33,116 bases of DNA from Candidatus Omnitrophota bacterium (GTDB taxonomy: Bacteria > Omnitrophota > Gorgyraeia > Gorgyraeales > Gorgyraeaceae). The stretch lies in the NCBI GenBank assembly GCA_018819285.1, contig JAHJQM010000054.1:1-33116 (forward strand), read 5' to 3'. Numbering within the stretch: the first letter of the stretch is position 1; each line of letters opens with the position of its first letter. Shown piece after piece: positions 26,501-32,965 of this stretch. Below the pieces are notes generated by a model. The model did no database searches. It saw only the letters and a program-made list of their open reading frames with translations, and had not been told where the DNA came from. Position numbers and translations under genes: made by a program.

Positions 26501-26653
26501 TTTCTGCCTGATAATATTTGCGGCCCGCACAGAGAGTATCTGCGTCTTGCCAGTCCCTGGCCCTGCCAAAACAAGCACTGGCCCTTCAATAATATCCACT
26601 GCCTTTTTCTGTTCTACGTTCAACTCTTTATAAAACTTTTCAAAATTTTCCAT
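23591..26653 (-). CDS. UvrD/PcrA-type SF1 helicase fused to an Fe-S PD-(D/E)XK nuclease
   Basis: The protein has 1020 residues from ATG 26653; an in-frame GTG at 26677 lies inside the hairpin repeat and is unlikely. The helicase has Walker A GPGTGKT (31-37), DEFQDT for motif II, DDQSIYRFQGA for motif III, TAHGSKGQEF for motif V, and the VSRARSN motif VI. The last 250 residues form a RecB/AddB-type nuclease: GNAVHAGLE, GKYDKLEL and VDYKTG. One upstream Cys (YLRC) plus CGNCDFNNIC form a four-Cys iron-sulfur cluster, as in AddB. It probably processes DNA ends in recombination repair as a single-chain enzyme. GAGG lies 7 nt before the ATG. Confidence 0.92.
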   Translation of the reverse strand: MENFEKFYKELNVEQKKAVDIIEGPVLVLAGPGTGKTQILSVRAANIIRQKKALQENILILTYTNAAAKTMKERLAKIIGFKGYDVYVATFHSFANSILLDSEEAANYIQERIQIEDIEQVRVIEYILDHTQGISEIRPFNAPYNYVKEIQKKIGDLKREGVSPEEFLKYVKILKPDGAYIEEKHVPRIKALAIIYDQYEKLKASGNKEVFDERGRYDYDDMIMMAIHALNNEPILKKKYQDQYQFFMVDEFQDTNGAQFKLLFSILKGENPNVCCVGDDDQSIYRFQGASVGNFKELKNKFKNLETISLKNNYRSTKEIIDLSQSLIKEVPEDERTGNKDIINTRDFKKKSIGYYEFTQEAEELDFIVRKIKEIKAEIESSKDLKSEEKENPYNNIAILVRKRDLILRIIDKFLRAGIPYATDGKEDIRPEPRARQMLDVLELANMGPENYEDIDRVLYRILIADYFKIPLNDILRLIGKVNKKKRNKEDSKVLSELLKSEDLSEPLEKAKNIIKKLLKNSQFKPAHTILMEYIEDARIYKYILEKYDKDDVMRIRDLRALSSFINMIKSSDMSKPGLTLKDFVEEIRTRNEHGMPLEGNLVTMTQNGVRIFTAHGSKGQEFHSVIIPFCLQDKSWPIKPRPDTIPLPPDITKGVEKVGSKERIKELRSYDETRLFYVAVSRARSNIIFTASPDENSISSVFLHRLGIKPKTPDLKEEDILVSFLEKTSLMEPFIGTEEVLAGLVKDMTLNPTSLDNYLRCRRKFLYDNALMLPFAKKQSLMFGNAVHAGLENLYREYIKTKRFPDFQFFKERFLEALKFQGPEKAIELRCKEQFDGLKKYYSKISEKPIKPIGLENRMPVNIDGIIFTGKYDKLELEDEKNNFVRVVDYKTGQPNKHAKGIFEAGSLESEECDSYLRQLVCYKLLYERDKTRQDKNIVVSHGVLVFVEPAKKAIRKYEIKEGEPTEFKIVLREDMVDEMVCIIKNTWKNIQNLRFEKLPERDKDKCGNCDFNNICWEK

Positions 26654-26666
26654 CTCCACGCCTCTG

Positions 26667-26703
26667 TAAGTTGACACTCTGACATTGTTAAAGTGTCAAC
26701 TTA
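26667..26703. repeat. hairpin repeat copy B, before the helicase gene
   Basis: TAAGTTGACACT (26667-26678) pairs with AGTGTCAACTTA (26692-26703) around CTGACATTGTTAA. Its reverse complement matches copy A at 36 of 37 bases. The TGA stop of the flavin reductase (26696-26698) lies in one arm, and the helicase ribosome-binding site begins about three bases after the other. Confidence 0.85.
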
Positions 26704-27265
26704 TTTGTTTGCCAATCGAAAACGCGTCGCCTAAATATTTGCCTATGCCATGATAAGTGCAAACTTCTGGATCATATACTATTGGCTTTATCTTTTCAAT
26801 GTCAGGAAGCCCATCTTTTCCAAGTACATCATCATCGCATTTCACATCTAATATCTCACCTATAAACCGAATATGCAGGCCTATCTCAACTGTTTTTATA
26901 ACTTTGCATTCTAAAATAAGAGGGAATTCTCCAATATAGGGCGCATCCACTAATTCGCTTTTTACAGGGGTCAATTTTGTTTTTGCAAATTTATCTTCGC
27001 GACTGCCTGATACGATTCCGAAATAATCAGCAACTTTCACATATTTCTCAGAAGGCACATTAACTGTAAAAGCCTTTTTATCCATAATATTCCCATAAGA
27101 ATAAGTCGCTTTTCTTAAAGATATGCCAATGCATGGCGGCTTAGAACAAACAATGCCTCCCCATGCAACTGTTACTCCATTCGGTTTCCCGTTTTTATCA
27201 TATGTGCCTATTATCCAGGTAGGCGTGGTAAAAACAAGCGCTTTCGTCCCAAATGATTTTTTCAT
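26696..27265 (-). CDS. flavin reductase family (FMN-binding) protein
   Basis: The protein has 189 residues from ATG 27265, preceded by GGGAG at 5-nt spacing; the longer in-frame reading to 27337 would include the -10 box. It starts FGTKALVFTTPTWIIGTYD and has NGVTVAWGGIVCSKPP and AFTVNVPSE, typical of the flavin reductase-like split-barrel fold that binds FMN. It may reduce flavin or act as a flavoredoxin-type electron carrier, as seen in anaerobes. It is divergent from the NSS transporter, with overlapping promoter regions. Confidence 0.85.
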   Translation of the reverse strand: MKKSFGTKALVFTTPTWIIGTYDKNGKPNGVTVAWGGIVCSKPPCIGISLRKATYSYGNIMDKKAFTVNVPSEKYVKVADYFGIVSGSREDKFAKTKLTPVKSELVDAPYIGEFPLILECKVIKTVEIGLHIRFIGEILDVKCDDDVLGKDGLPDIEKIKPIVYDPEVCTYHGIGKYLGDAFSIGKQIS

Positions 27266-27292
27266 ACTTGCTCCCTTCATCATTTTTAGCAT

Positions 27293-27321
27293 ATTATAAC
27301 ATCCTTTGCCTAAAGCGTCTA
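27293..27321 (-). promoter_or_regulatory. predicted promoter of the flavin reductase gene
   Basis: TAGACG (27316-27321), 17 bp and TATAAT (27293-27298) on the minus strand. The leader is about 20 nt with GGGAG. It lies beside the divergent NSS promoter. Confidence 0.6.
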
Positions 27322-27330
27322 TTCTAGTAT

Positions 27331-27359
27331 TTGACATATTAAATTTAATTAAGTATACT
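27331..27359 (+). promoter_or_regulatory. near-consensus promoter of the NSS transporter
   Basis: TTGACA (27331-27336), 17 bp and TATACT (27354-27359). The ATG at 27368 begins only 8 bases after the -10 box, so the predicted leader is about 2 nt and holds no Shine-Dalgarno. Confidence 0.8.
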
Positions 27360-27367
27360 TTTCTTAT

Positions 27368-28921
27368 ATGAAAACTAGGGAGACGTGGAAGTCAAAACTG
27401 GGAATCATAATGGCTGTTGCAGGAAGCGCTATAGGACTTGGAAATTTCCTGCGCTTTCCTGTCCAGGCTGCGCAGAACGGCGGTGGGGCGTTCATGATTC
27501 CGTATTTTATATCCCTTCTTCTTCTCGGCATACCTTTAATGTGGATAGAGTGGACTATCGGACGTTTCGGCGGAGGTTTCGGCCACGGCACTGCGCCTGG
27601 AATATTCCACAACATGTGGGCCAAAAATAGGTTCATAAAATATTTCGGCATAATAGGAATTTTCGGGCCTCTTATAATCTTAATATATTATACCTATATA
27701 GAATCATGGACACTTGCATACGCATTCTTCTCAGCAACAGAGAAATACAGCCAGGCGACAACACAAAACAGCATGGTTTCATTCTTGAAGGGGTTCCAGG
27801 GCATTGAAAAAAATAATTTCTTTTCAAGTATGCAATGCGCATATATATTTTTCCTTATCACATTTTGCCTTAATATGTTTGTCATATATAAAGGCATATC
27901 AGGCGGCATAGAAAAATTATGCAATATTGCCATTCCAGCCCTTTTCATATTTGGAATTATAATAGCTGTGAGGGTATTGACATTCGGTGCGCCTGATCTG
28001 TTAAAACCTGATTGGAATATTGTAAACGGCCTTGGATTTTTATGGAACCCTGATTTCAGCGCTTTAAAAAGCGCCAAGATATGGCTCGCAGCTGCAGGCC
28101 AAATATTTTTCACCCTTAGTGTAGGCATAGGCGTAATATTAACATACGCGAGCTATCTTAAAAAAACAGACGATGTGGTGCTTTCAGGCCTTACATCTGT
28201 GAGCGCAAATGAATTCGCAGAGGTAATACTTGGGTCTTCTATTATAATACCGGCTGCATTTGCATTCTTCGGCCCAAATGAGATCCAGAATATTGCAAAA
28301 GGCGGAGCATTTAACCTCAGCTTTGTAACAATGCCTCTTATATTTGAAAAAATATCTTTAGGAGCCATATTCGGGTGTATATGGTTCTTGCTTTTATTTC
28401 TTGCAGGCATTACCTCTTCCATATCGTTAGCCCAGCCCAGTATAACATTCCTGGAAGATGAATTTAACATCTCTAAGAAAAAGGCTGTTATTATTTTCGG
28501 CATAGCGTCTTTTATACTATGCCAGCCTGCCATATTCTTTTTGAAAAACGGCGCAGTAAACGAATTAGACTTTTGGGGCGGCACGTTCTGCCTGGTGTTA
28601 TTTGCAGCTTGTGAAACTATACTTTTCGGATGGGTATTCGGGATTGAGAAAGCTTGGGAGGAAATTCATCATGGCGCGGAAATACGTGTGCCAAAGATAT
28701 ATAAATTTATAATAAAATATATTACGCCCTTATTTTTACTTTTAATATTAGGATTCTGGTTTTATCAGGAAGGTATTGCTGCAATATTAATGAAAGGCGT
28801 TGAACCCAGCGATAAGCCTTATATATTAGGTATAAGGCTTATACTCCTGGGAATATTTATTGCTTTGGCTATACTTGTAAAGATTGCCTGGCAAAAAAGA
28901 AAAACTGCGGTTAAAAAATGA
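27368..28921 (+). CDS. sodium-dependent transporter of the NSS (SNF) family
   Basis: The 517-residue protein has about twelve membrane helices. It opens with RETWKSKLGIIMAVAGSAIG, then LGNFLRFP and NGGGAFMIPYF, the helix-1 signature that binds sodium and substrate. The family imports amino acids or related compounds with Na+. The start agrees with family alignments, and the next Met lies inside helix 1, so the leaderless start is probably right. Its stop overlaps, as ATGA, the start of a tiny hydrophobic reading frame that resembles an NSS small subunit. The exact substrate cannot be read, though small subunits often occur with methionine/alanine importers. Confidence 0.93.
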   Translation: MKTRETWKSKLGIIMAVAGSAIGLGNFLRFPVQAAQNGGGAFMIPYFISLLLLGIPLMWIEWTIGRFGGGFGHGTAPGIFHNMWAKNRFIKYFGIIGIFGPLIILIYYTYIESWTLAYAFFSATEKYSQATTQNSMVSFLKGFQGIEKNNFFSSMQCAYIFFLITFCLNMFVIYKGISGGIEKLCNIAIPALFIFGIIIAVRVLTFGAPDLLKPDWNIVNGLGFLWNPDFSALKSAKIWLAAAGQIFFTLSVGIGVILTYASYLKKTDDVVLSGLTSVSANEFAEVILGSSIIIPAAFAFFGPNEIQNIAKGGAFNLSFVTMPLIFEKISLGAIFGCIWFLLLFLAGITSSISLAQPSITFLEDEFNISKKKAVIIFGIASFILCQPAIFFLKNGAVNELDFWGGTFCLVLFAACETILFGWVFGIEKAWEEIHHGAEIRVPKIYKFIIKYITPLFLLLILGFWFYQEGIAAILMKGVEPSDKPYILGIRLILLGIFIALAILVKIAWQKRKTAVKK

Positions 28922-29017
28922 ATATCTTCGGCTGGTTATTTTTGATTGTACCCTGGGGGAATTACTATAACTCTCACTATATTCTGTTTCGCGAGAGTCT
29001 TGCCTAAAAAGAATTAA
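28918..29017 (+). pseudogene. NSS transporter small subunit, frameshifted at a G5 run
   Basis: The ATG overlaps the transporter stop (ATGA, 28918-28921). As written it codes only 29 residues, MNIFGWLFLIVPWG then NYYNSHYILF and a stop at 29007. If one G of the GGGGG run (28955-28959) is left out, the reading becomes MNIFGWLFLIVPW-GITITLTIFC-FARVLPKKN, 32 residues. That is a single helix with an intact W-G pair and a basic end, just like MetS-type small subunits of NSS transporters. Causes could be a sequencing or assembly error, a real mutation, or ribosomal frameshifting. A database would list it as absent. Confidence 0.7.
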
Positions 29018-29031
29018 CAAGCCATCTCAAT

Positions 29032-29060
29032 TTTGCAGAGCGCCTACGGCGTCCTGCAAA
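29032..29060. terminator. hairpin between convergent genes
   Basis: TTTGCAG (29032-29038) pairs with CTGCAAA (29054-29060), and inside it CGCC pairs with GGCG around TAC. It lies between the small-subunit remnant and the ferredoxin stop at 29067. There is no long T tract, so its strength is uncertain. Confidence 0.5.
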
Positions 29061-29066
29061 GTCAGT

Positions 29067-29252
29067 TTACTCTACAATAATAGCTTCAACAGGACACTCG
29101 TCTTTAGCCTGTTTCACAGCGTCTTCGCTGCCAGCCGGCACTACCTTTACCTTTGCAATTGCTTTATCGTCCTTCATCTCAAAAATATCAGCGCAGGTAT
29201 TGACACACAACCCGCATCCGACGCACAAATCCTCATCAATTCTTACCTTCAT
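29067..29252 (-). CDS. single-cluster [4Fe-4S] ferredoxin
   Basis: The protein has 61 residues from ATG 29252, chosen because GGGAGGG precedes it at about 6 nt; this matches the MKVRIDEDLC start of Thermotoga-type ferredoxins. Cluster ligands are Cys10, Cys13, Cys16 and the Cys of ECPVEAI near the end. Cys20 is also present, which in the Thermotoga protein forms a disulfide with a Cys in the middle of the chain; that second Cys is absent here. It carries low-potential electrons in the cytosol. It has its own strong promoter, so it is a single-gene unit. Confidence 0.93.
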   Translation of the reverse strand: MKVRIDEDLCVGCGLCVNTCADIFEMKDDKAIAKVKVVPAGSEDAVKQAKDECPVEAIIVE

Positions 29253-29281
29253 GTCATCCCTCCCAGTTAAATTATCCAAAT

Positions 29282-29310
29282 ATGATATATTTAAGCCTGT
29301 TTATTGTCAA
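29282..29310 (-). promoter_or_regulatory. promoter of the ferredoxin gene
   Basis: TTGACA (29305-29310), 17 bp and TATCAT (29282-29287) on the minus strand, starting five bases after the stop of the AAA ATPase gene. Confidence 0.8.
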
Positions 29311-29315
29311 CAAAA

Positions 29316-30455
29316 TTATTCCGACGCAAATCTTGCGATAAATTCACCGAACATGAGATCCTGGATATAAAAACCGCCGTTCTCCATCCTTCTTACAAGG
29401 CCTTTTTCTTCCAGGCGATAAAGAAAATTCTTTATGTTTGCTATAGGGAATTTTTTGGCACGTTTGCCTATTATCATCATTGTCGTAAAATCCTTTATCG
29501 TAATGGGTTTTTTCTCCTCGGCAAGTATTTTTAATAAATCCTTTTCTCTGTCGCTAGCCTTTGACAGCAGAAAATTAAAATAATCCCTGCCTAATTCTTT
29601 AAGCGTGTTATTCAAGGCGTTGTCCCAGGAATCTGCCTTAACCCTGCCTTCTATCTGGCTGTCATACAAGTGGCTCGCCAGCAATTGCACTTCATAAGGA
29701 TGTCCTCCTGTATATTTAAATATATTTTTCCTTACACCTTCTTCAAAAACTACTCCTGTTCCTTTGAGAGTCATATCTATTGTAGCCATGATCTCGCTTT
29801 CTTTCAAATTTTCAGCATTTAATCTTTTTCTAAAAAACCTTCCGACTGGGTCGTGTTTATCAATAAAAGACACCCAGCCTAAAGGCGTTGATGAAAGGAT
29901 AAAAAGAAACCTGGTTTTTTTAATAACATCTTCACTGCTTAAGACAGCTCTCAGGATATCTATAGTATTTGATACCTCCATGAGATTTTGAATGTCATCC
30001 AGTAACACTACTGCTAATTTTGTATCCAACGCTTCCCAAAGCTCCAACAAAAACTTTGTAAATTGAACCTGAGCATTTGACAGGGATTTTCTTTTTGAAA
30101 AAAGTTCTAAGAGATTTTTTTCAACAGTATCTGTTTTTGGAAAACCCATTACCATTTCTTCTGCTATAAGATGAATGGCATCTAGTGCTTTATTTTTCTC
30201 GGTAAACTTTGAAATCCCGCAAAAAGCCGCAGGAAATCCGTTTTCCTGGCTCATACGCCTGAATTGTTTTAAAAGAGAGGTTTTTCCCGCTCCCCATTCT
30301 CCAAGCACTACAAGATGACTGGGCCTTGCGTCCAGGGCAATATCCAGGTTTGATTTAAAAATCTCCAATTCCAGGCTTCTTCCTCCGAATATCTTTGGTT
30401 CCCATCCTGATTGAGGGGTAAATGGATTTGAAGATATCATATAATCATTTAGCAT
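29316..30455 (-). CDS. Orc1/Cdc6-like AAA ATPase with C-terminal winged helix
   Basis: The 379-residue protein begins with the phrase NPFTPQSGWEPKIFGGRSLE, an N-terminal box common in STAND/Orc-like ATPases. Walker A is GEWGAGKTS (52-60), and Walker B is LAVVLLDDIQ (147-156), followed by a sensor Ser-Ser-Thr. GGHPYEVQLLASHL matches the lid motif of archaeal-type AAA proteins. The last 75 residues look like a winged-helix DNA-binding domain (LLKILAEEKKPITIKDF and LEEKGLVRR). It may be a DNA-associated switch or regulator; the target is unknown. The start overlaps the nth stop as ATGCTAA, so it is translated with endonuclease III. Confidence 0.82.
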   Translation of the reverse strand: MLNDYMISSNPFTPQSGWEPKIFGGRSLELEIFKSNLDIALDARPSHLVVLGEWGAGKTSLLKQFRRMSQENGFPAAFCGISKFTEKNKALDAIHLIAEEMVMGFPKTDTVEKNLLELFSKRKSLSNAQVQFTKFLLELWEALDTKLAVVLLDDIQNLMEVSNTIDILRAVLSSEDVIKKTRFLFILSSTPLGWVSFIDKHDPVGRFFRKRLNAENLKESEIMATIDMTLKGTGVVFEEGVRKNIFKYTGGHPYEVQLLASHLYDSQIEGRVKADSWDNALNNTLKELGRDYFNFLLSKASDREKDLLKILAEEKKPITIKDFTTMMIIGKRAKKFPIANIKNFLYRLEEKGLVRRMENGGFYIQDLMFGEFIARFASE

Positions 30456-31075
30456 TTAAACGCTGACGGACACAGTTTACCTATTCTACATTCAGCACAG
30501 AGCGGCCTTCTGGCAACGCATATCTTTCTTCCATGTAAAATCAATAGATGCGAAAAAACTCCCCACTCTTCCTGAGGAACTATTTCCATTAAATCCTTTT
30601 CTATTCTTCCGGGGTCTTTGTTTTCTGTAAACCCAAGCTTGCCTGAAAGCCTTATCACATGTGTATCAACCACTACTCCAACTACTATGCCAAATCCAGA
30701 AGAAAGGACAACGTTTGCAGTCTTCCTGCCTATGCCCGGAAGACCTGTTAATCCTTCCATAGTGTCTGGTACCTTGCCGCCAAAATCATCTAAAATTCTT
30801 TTAGCTGAGCCTATGATACTTTTTGCTTTATTTTTATAAAAACCTGTTGAGTGTATATCCTTCTCAAATTCTTTCAAACCGGCTTCTGCAAAATCAGATA
30901 TAGTGTTATATTTTTTAAATAATACAGGCGTTACTTTATTTACCCTCACATCTGTGCACTGCGCTGAAAGTATAGTGGCAACTAAAAGCTGCCAGGTATT
31001 TTTAAATCTAAGCGCTATCTTTGCTCCAGGGTATTCTTTTTTTAAAATCTTTATTATTTCTTTAATATTTATCAT
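30449..31075 (-). CDS. nth: endonuclease III
   Basis: This 208-residue base-excision repair enzyme removes oxidised pyrimidines and nicks the abasic site. ILSAQCTD is followed by the helix-hairpin-helix LPGIGRKTA with catalytic Lys118, then VDTHV with Asp137. The iron-sulfur loop is complete: C186-x6-C193-x2-C196-x5-C202. The length matches E. coli Nth. Its ATG overlaps the upstream TauE stop by 4 nt and its stop overlaps the AAA ATPase start, giving a coupled three-gene set. Confidence 0.96.
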   Translation of the reverse strand: MINIKEIIKILKKEYPGAKIALRFKNTWQLLVATILSAQCTDVRVNKVTPVLFKKYNTISDFAEAGLKEFEKDIHSTGFYKNKAKSIIGSAKRILDDFGGKVPDTMEGLTGLPGIGRKTANVVLSSGFGIVVGVVVDTHVIRLSGKLGFTENKDPGRIEKDLMEIVPQEEWGVFSHLLILHGRKICVARRPLCAECRIGKLCPSAFKC

Positions 31076-31431
31076 TTACCAAGAAACATATATAAAGAAA
31101 TACATAAAAGCATGACAGCGAATACTTTTTTAAGTATCGGGCTTGGAACGGCTTGAACAAACGTAGCTCCTACGAAACCTCCTATAATAAATCCAAAAGC
31201 TATAAATAAAGCTACCTTTATATTCACATCTCCTGATTTATAATATTTTATTACAGCCAGGATTCCCACTGGTAAAAGAAGCGCAGCGAGCGCAGTACCT
31301 TGGGCAAGATGTTGAGAAAATTTAAAAACATAAAGAATGCTAGGAATTAATATTATAGCCCCTCCTATGCCGAAAAAACCTGAAGATACCCCTGCCACAA
31401 GACCTATTAATATGCTTAATATATCGTTCAT
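31072..31431 (-). CDS. half-size TauE/SafE-type membrane protein
   Basis: The 119-residue protein has four hydrophobic helices (about 5-35, 44-62, 72-92, 98-116). GLVAGVSSGFFGIGGAIILI and QGTALAALLLPVGI are the hallmarks of the TauE/SafE sulfite/anion exporter family. Usual members have about 250 residues with two such repeats; here there is only one, with a proper stop and coupled neighbours, so it is probably a natural half-size form that works as a dimer. AAGG five bases before the ATG is the likely ribosome-binding site. A long palindrome sits just upstream. Confidence 0.85.
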   Translation of the reverse strand: MNDILSILIGLVAGVSSGFFGIGGAIILIPSILYVFKFSQHLAQGTALAALLLPVGILAVIKYYKSGDVNIKVALFIAFGFIIGGFVGATFVQAVPSPILKKVFAVMLLCISLYMFLGK

Positions 31432-31438
31432 GCTAGCC

Positions 31439-31474
31439 TTATTCTGCCAAGACCAACTGGTCTTGGCAGAATAA
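31439..31474. repeat. 36-bp near-perfect palindrome in a divergent promoter region
   Basis: TTATTCTGCCAAGACCA (31439-31455), then AC, then the exact complement TGGTCTTGGCAGAATAA (31458-31474). It lies between the divergent tauE-like gene and the FAD oxidase gene. As DNA it could be an operator; as RNA it would form a 17-bp hairpin just before the tauE ribosome-binding site. The sequence is unlike the other hairpins in the window. Confidence 0.8.
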
Positions 31475-31481
31475 CCTATTA

Positions 31482-31510
31482 TTTACTTTACTCTGTTTCT
31501 ATGTTAAATT
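31482..31510 (+). promoter_or_regulatory. weak candidate promoter of the FAD oxidase gene
   Basis: TTTACT (31482-31487), 17 bp and TAAATT (31505-31510). The ATG at 31517 is 6 bases after the -10 box and no Shine-Dalgarno is present, so a leaderless start is likely if this promoter is real. Confidence 0.4.
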
Positions 31511-31516
31511 ATACCT

Positions 31517-32965
31517 ATGATTATAAAGACAGATCCTGATATTATCAAGGGATATTTTGAAGACTATTCAGGTCTTCTGGGCGGTTATGCAGACAAGGTC
31601 ATATTGCCTGAAAACGAAAAAGAAGCCAGGGATATCCTGCTTGAGGCAGGCGCTAAAAAAATCCCCGTAACAATATCTGGAGGCGGAACGGGCGTGACTG
31701 GCGCAAGGATACCTTTCGGCGGATGGGTTATTGCTACAGAACGCTTGAATAAAATAATAGAAATAAATGATAAAACCCTTACAGCTACTCTTCAGCCAGG
31801 GGTAAGGCTAACTGAGCTTGAAAATGAGCTTTCAAAAAAAGGCCTTACATATCTCCCTGATCCTACAGAGCCGAATGCATTCCTAGGAGGGACCATATCT
31901 ACAAACGCCTCAGGCGCAAAAGGATTTAAATACGGCCCCACGCGTGATTATATAAAAAGATTGAAGATCCTTTTGTCTACGGGAGATACTATTGACATAA
32001 AACGCGGAGATTATTTTATAAATACAGGTGAGATCTTTCCTCTCAGATTAAAAGATAAAGAAATTAAAATCAAAATCCCTGACTATTCAATGCCTGAAAT
32101 AAAAACAGCTGCAGGCTATTATATAAAAAACCATATGGACCTATTGGATCTATTCATAGGGCATGAAGGAACCCTGGGCCTCATACTTGAGGCTGACATA
32201 GCGCTGGGAAAAAAACCGGAAGAGGTAATGAGTTTTTTCAGCTTCTTCTCTTCTGAAGATGATGCGATAAGCTTTGTAAAAGACGCAAAAACCTATAAGG
32301 CAATGTCCCTGGAATACATGGATGCAAATTCTCTTTCGCTCTTAAGAATAAAATACCCCAACATACCAAAATATGCAAAAGGCCTTATATATTTTGAGCA
32401 GGATTATAAAAAAGAATTCGAGTCAGGGGTCGTAGACTCGTGGACTAAACTGCTCGAAAAACACAAGGCCCTGATGGAAGATTCGTACTTTGCGGATTCC
32501 GACAAAGAAAGGACAAAGTTAAAAGAACTAAGGCACGCCCTTCCGGACGCTGTAAATGAGATTGTAAAAAAGAATAAAATGCCGAAGGTCGGAACTGACA
32601 TAGCAGTACCCGATAAATGCTTTAAAGAAATGCTGAAATTCTACAAAGAAAAACTCGCCTCTTCTGGAATAGACTATGTGGTATTCGGACACATTGGCGA
32701 AAGTCATATGCATGTAAATATGCTCCCCAAGACAGAGGAGGAATTTAAAAAAAGCAGGCTAGTTTATATGAAATTTGTAAAAAAAGCTGTAAGTTTAGGC
32801 GGAACTGTTTCAGCAGAGCACGGCATAGGAAAATTAAAACACCTGTTTCTTGAAATAATGTACGGAAAGGACAACCTAAAGCAGATGGCCCTTCTTAAAA
32901 AATCGCTGGACCCATCATGTGTATTAGGGCTTGATAACATATTCCCCAAGGAACTTTTAAAATGA
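31517..32965 (+). CDS. FAD-linked oxidase, D-lactate/glycolate dehydrogenase type
   Basis: The 482-residue flavoenzyme has the PCMH-type FAD-binding half: SGGGTGVTGARIP (54-66), a second glycine-rich stretch GGTISTNASGAKGFKYGP (124-141), and GHEGTLGLI. The C-terminal half has the GHIGESHMHVN and SAEHGIGKLK motifs, with His residues expected to bind metal and substrate. The family oxidises 2-hydroxyacids such as D-lactate or glycolate. The stop overlaps the start of a lactate racemase-like gene by ATGA, which favours D-lactate. The length and motifs are complete. Confidence 0.9.
   Translation: MIIKTDPDIIKGYFEDYSGLLGGYADKVILPENEKEARDILLEAGAKKIPVTISGGGTGVTGARIPFGGWVIATERLNKIIEINDKTLTATLQPGVRLTELENELSKKGLTYLPDPTEPNAFLGGTISTNASGAKGFKYGPTRDYIKRLKILLSTGDTIDIKRGDYFINTGEIFPLRLKDKEIKIKIPDYSMPEIKTAAGYYIKNHMDLLDLFIGHEGTLGLILEADIALGKKPEEVMSFFSFFSSEDDAISFVKDAKTYKAMSLEYMDANSLSLLRIKYPNIPKYAKGLIYFEQDYKKEFESGVVDSWTKLLEKHKALMEDSYFADSDKERTKLKELRHALPDAVNEIVKKNKMPKVGTDIAVPDKCFKEMLKFYKEKLASSGIDYVVFGHIGESHMHVNMLPKTEEEFKKSRLVYMKFVKKAVSLGGTVSAEHGIGKLKHLFLEIMYGKDNLKQMALLKKSLDPSCVLGLDNIFPKELLK

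Noticed and set aside
23591-26653. Helicase-nuclease as a new defence system
   Set aside because: It is a single-chain UvrD/AddAB-like repair enzyme with all usual motifs and no defence genes around it.
27364-28584. Minus-strand frames inside the NSS transporter gene
   Set aside because: They are shadows of hydrophobic codons on the plus strand; the transporter frame is certain.
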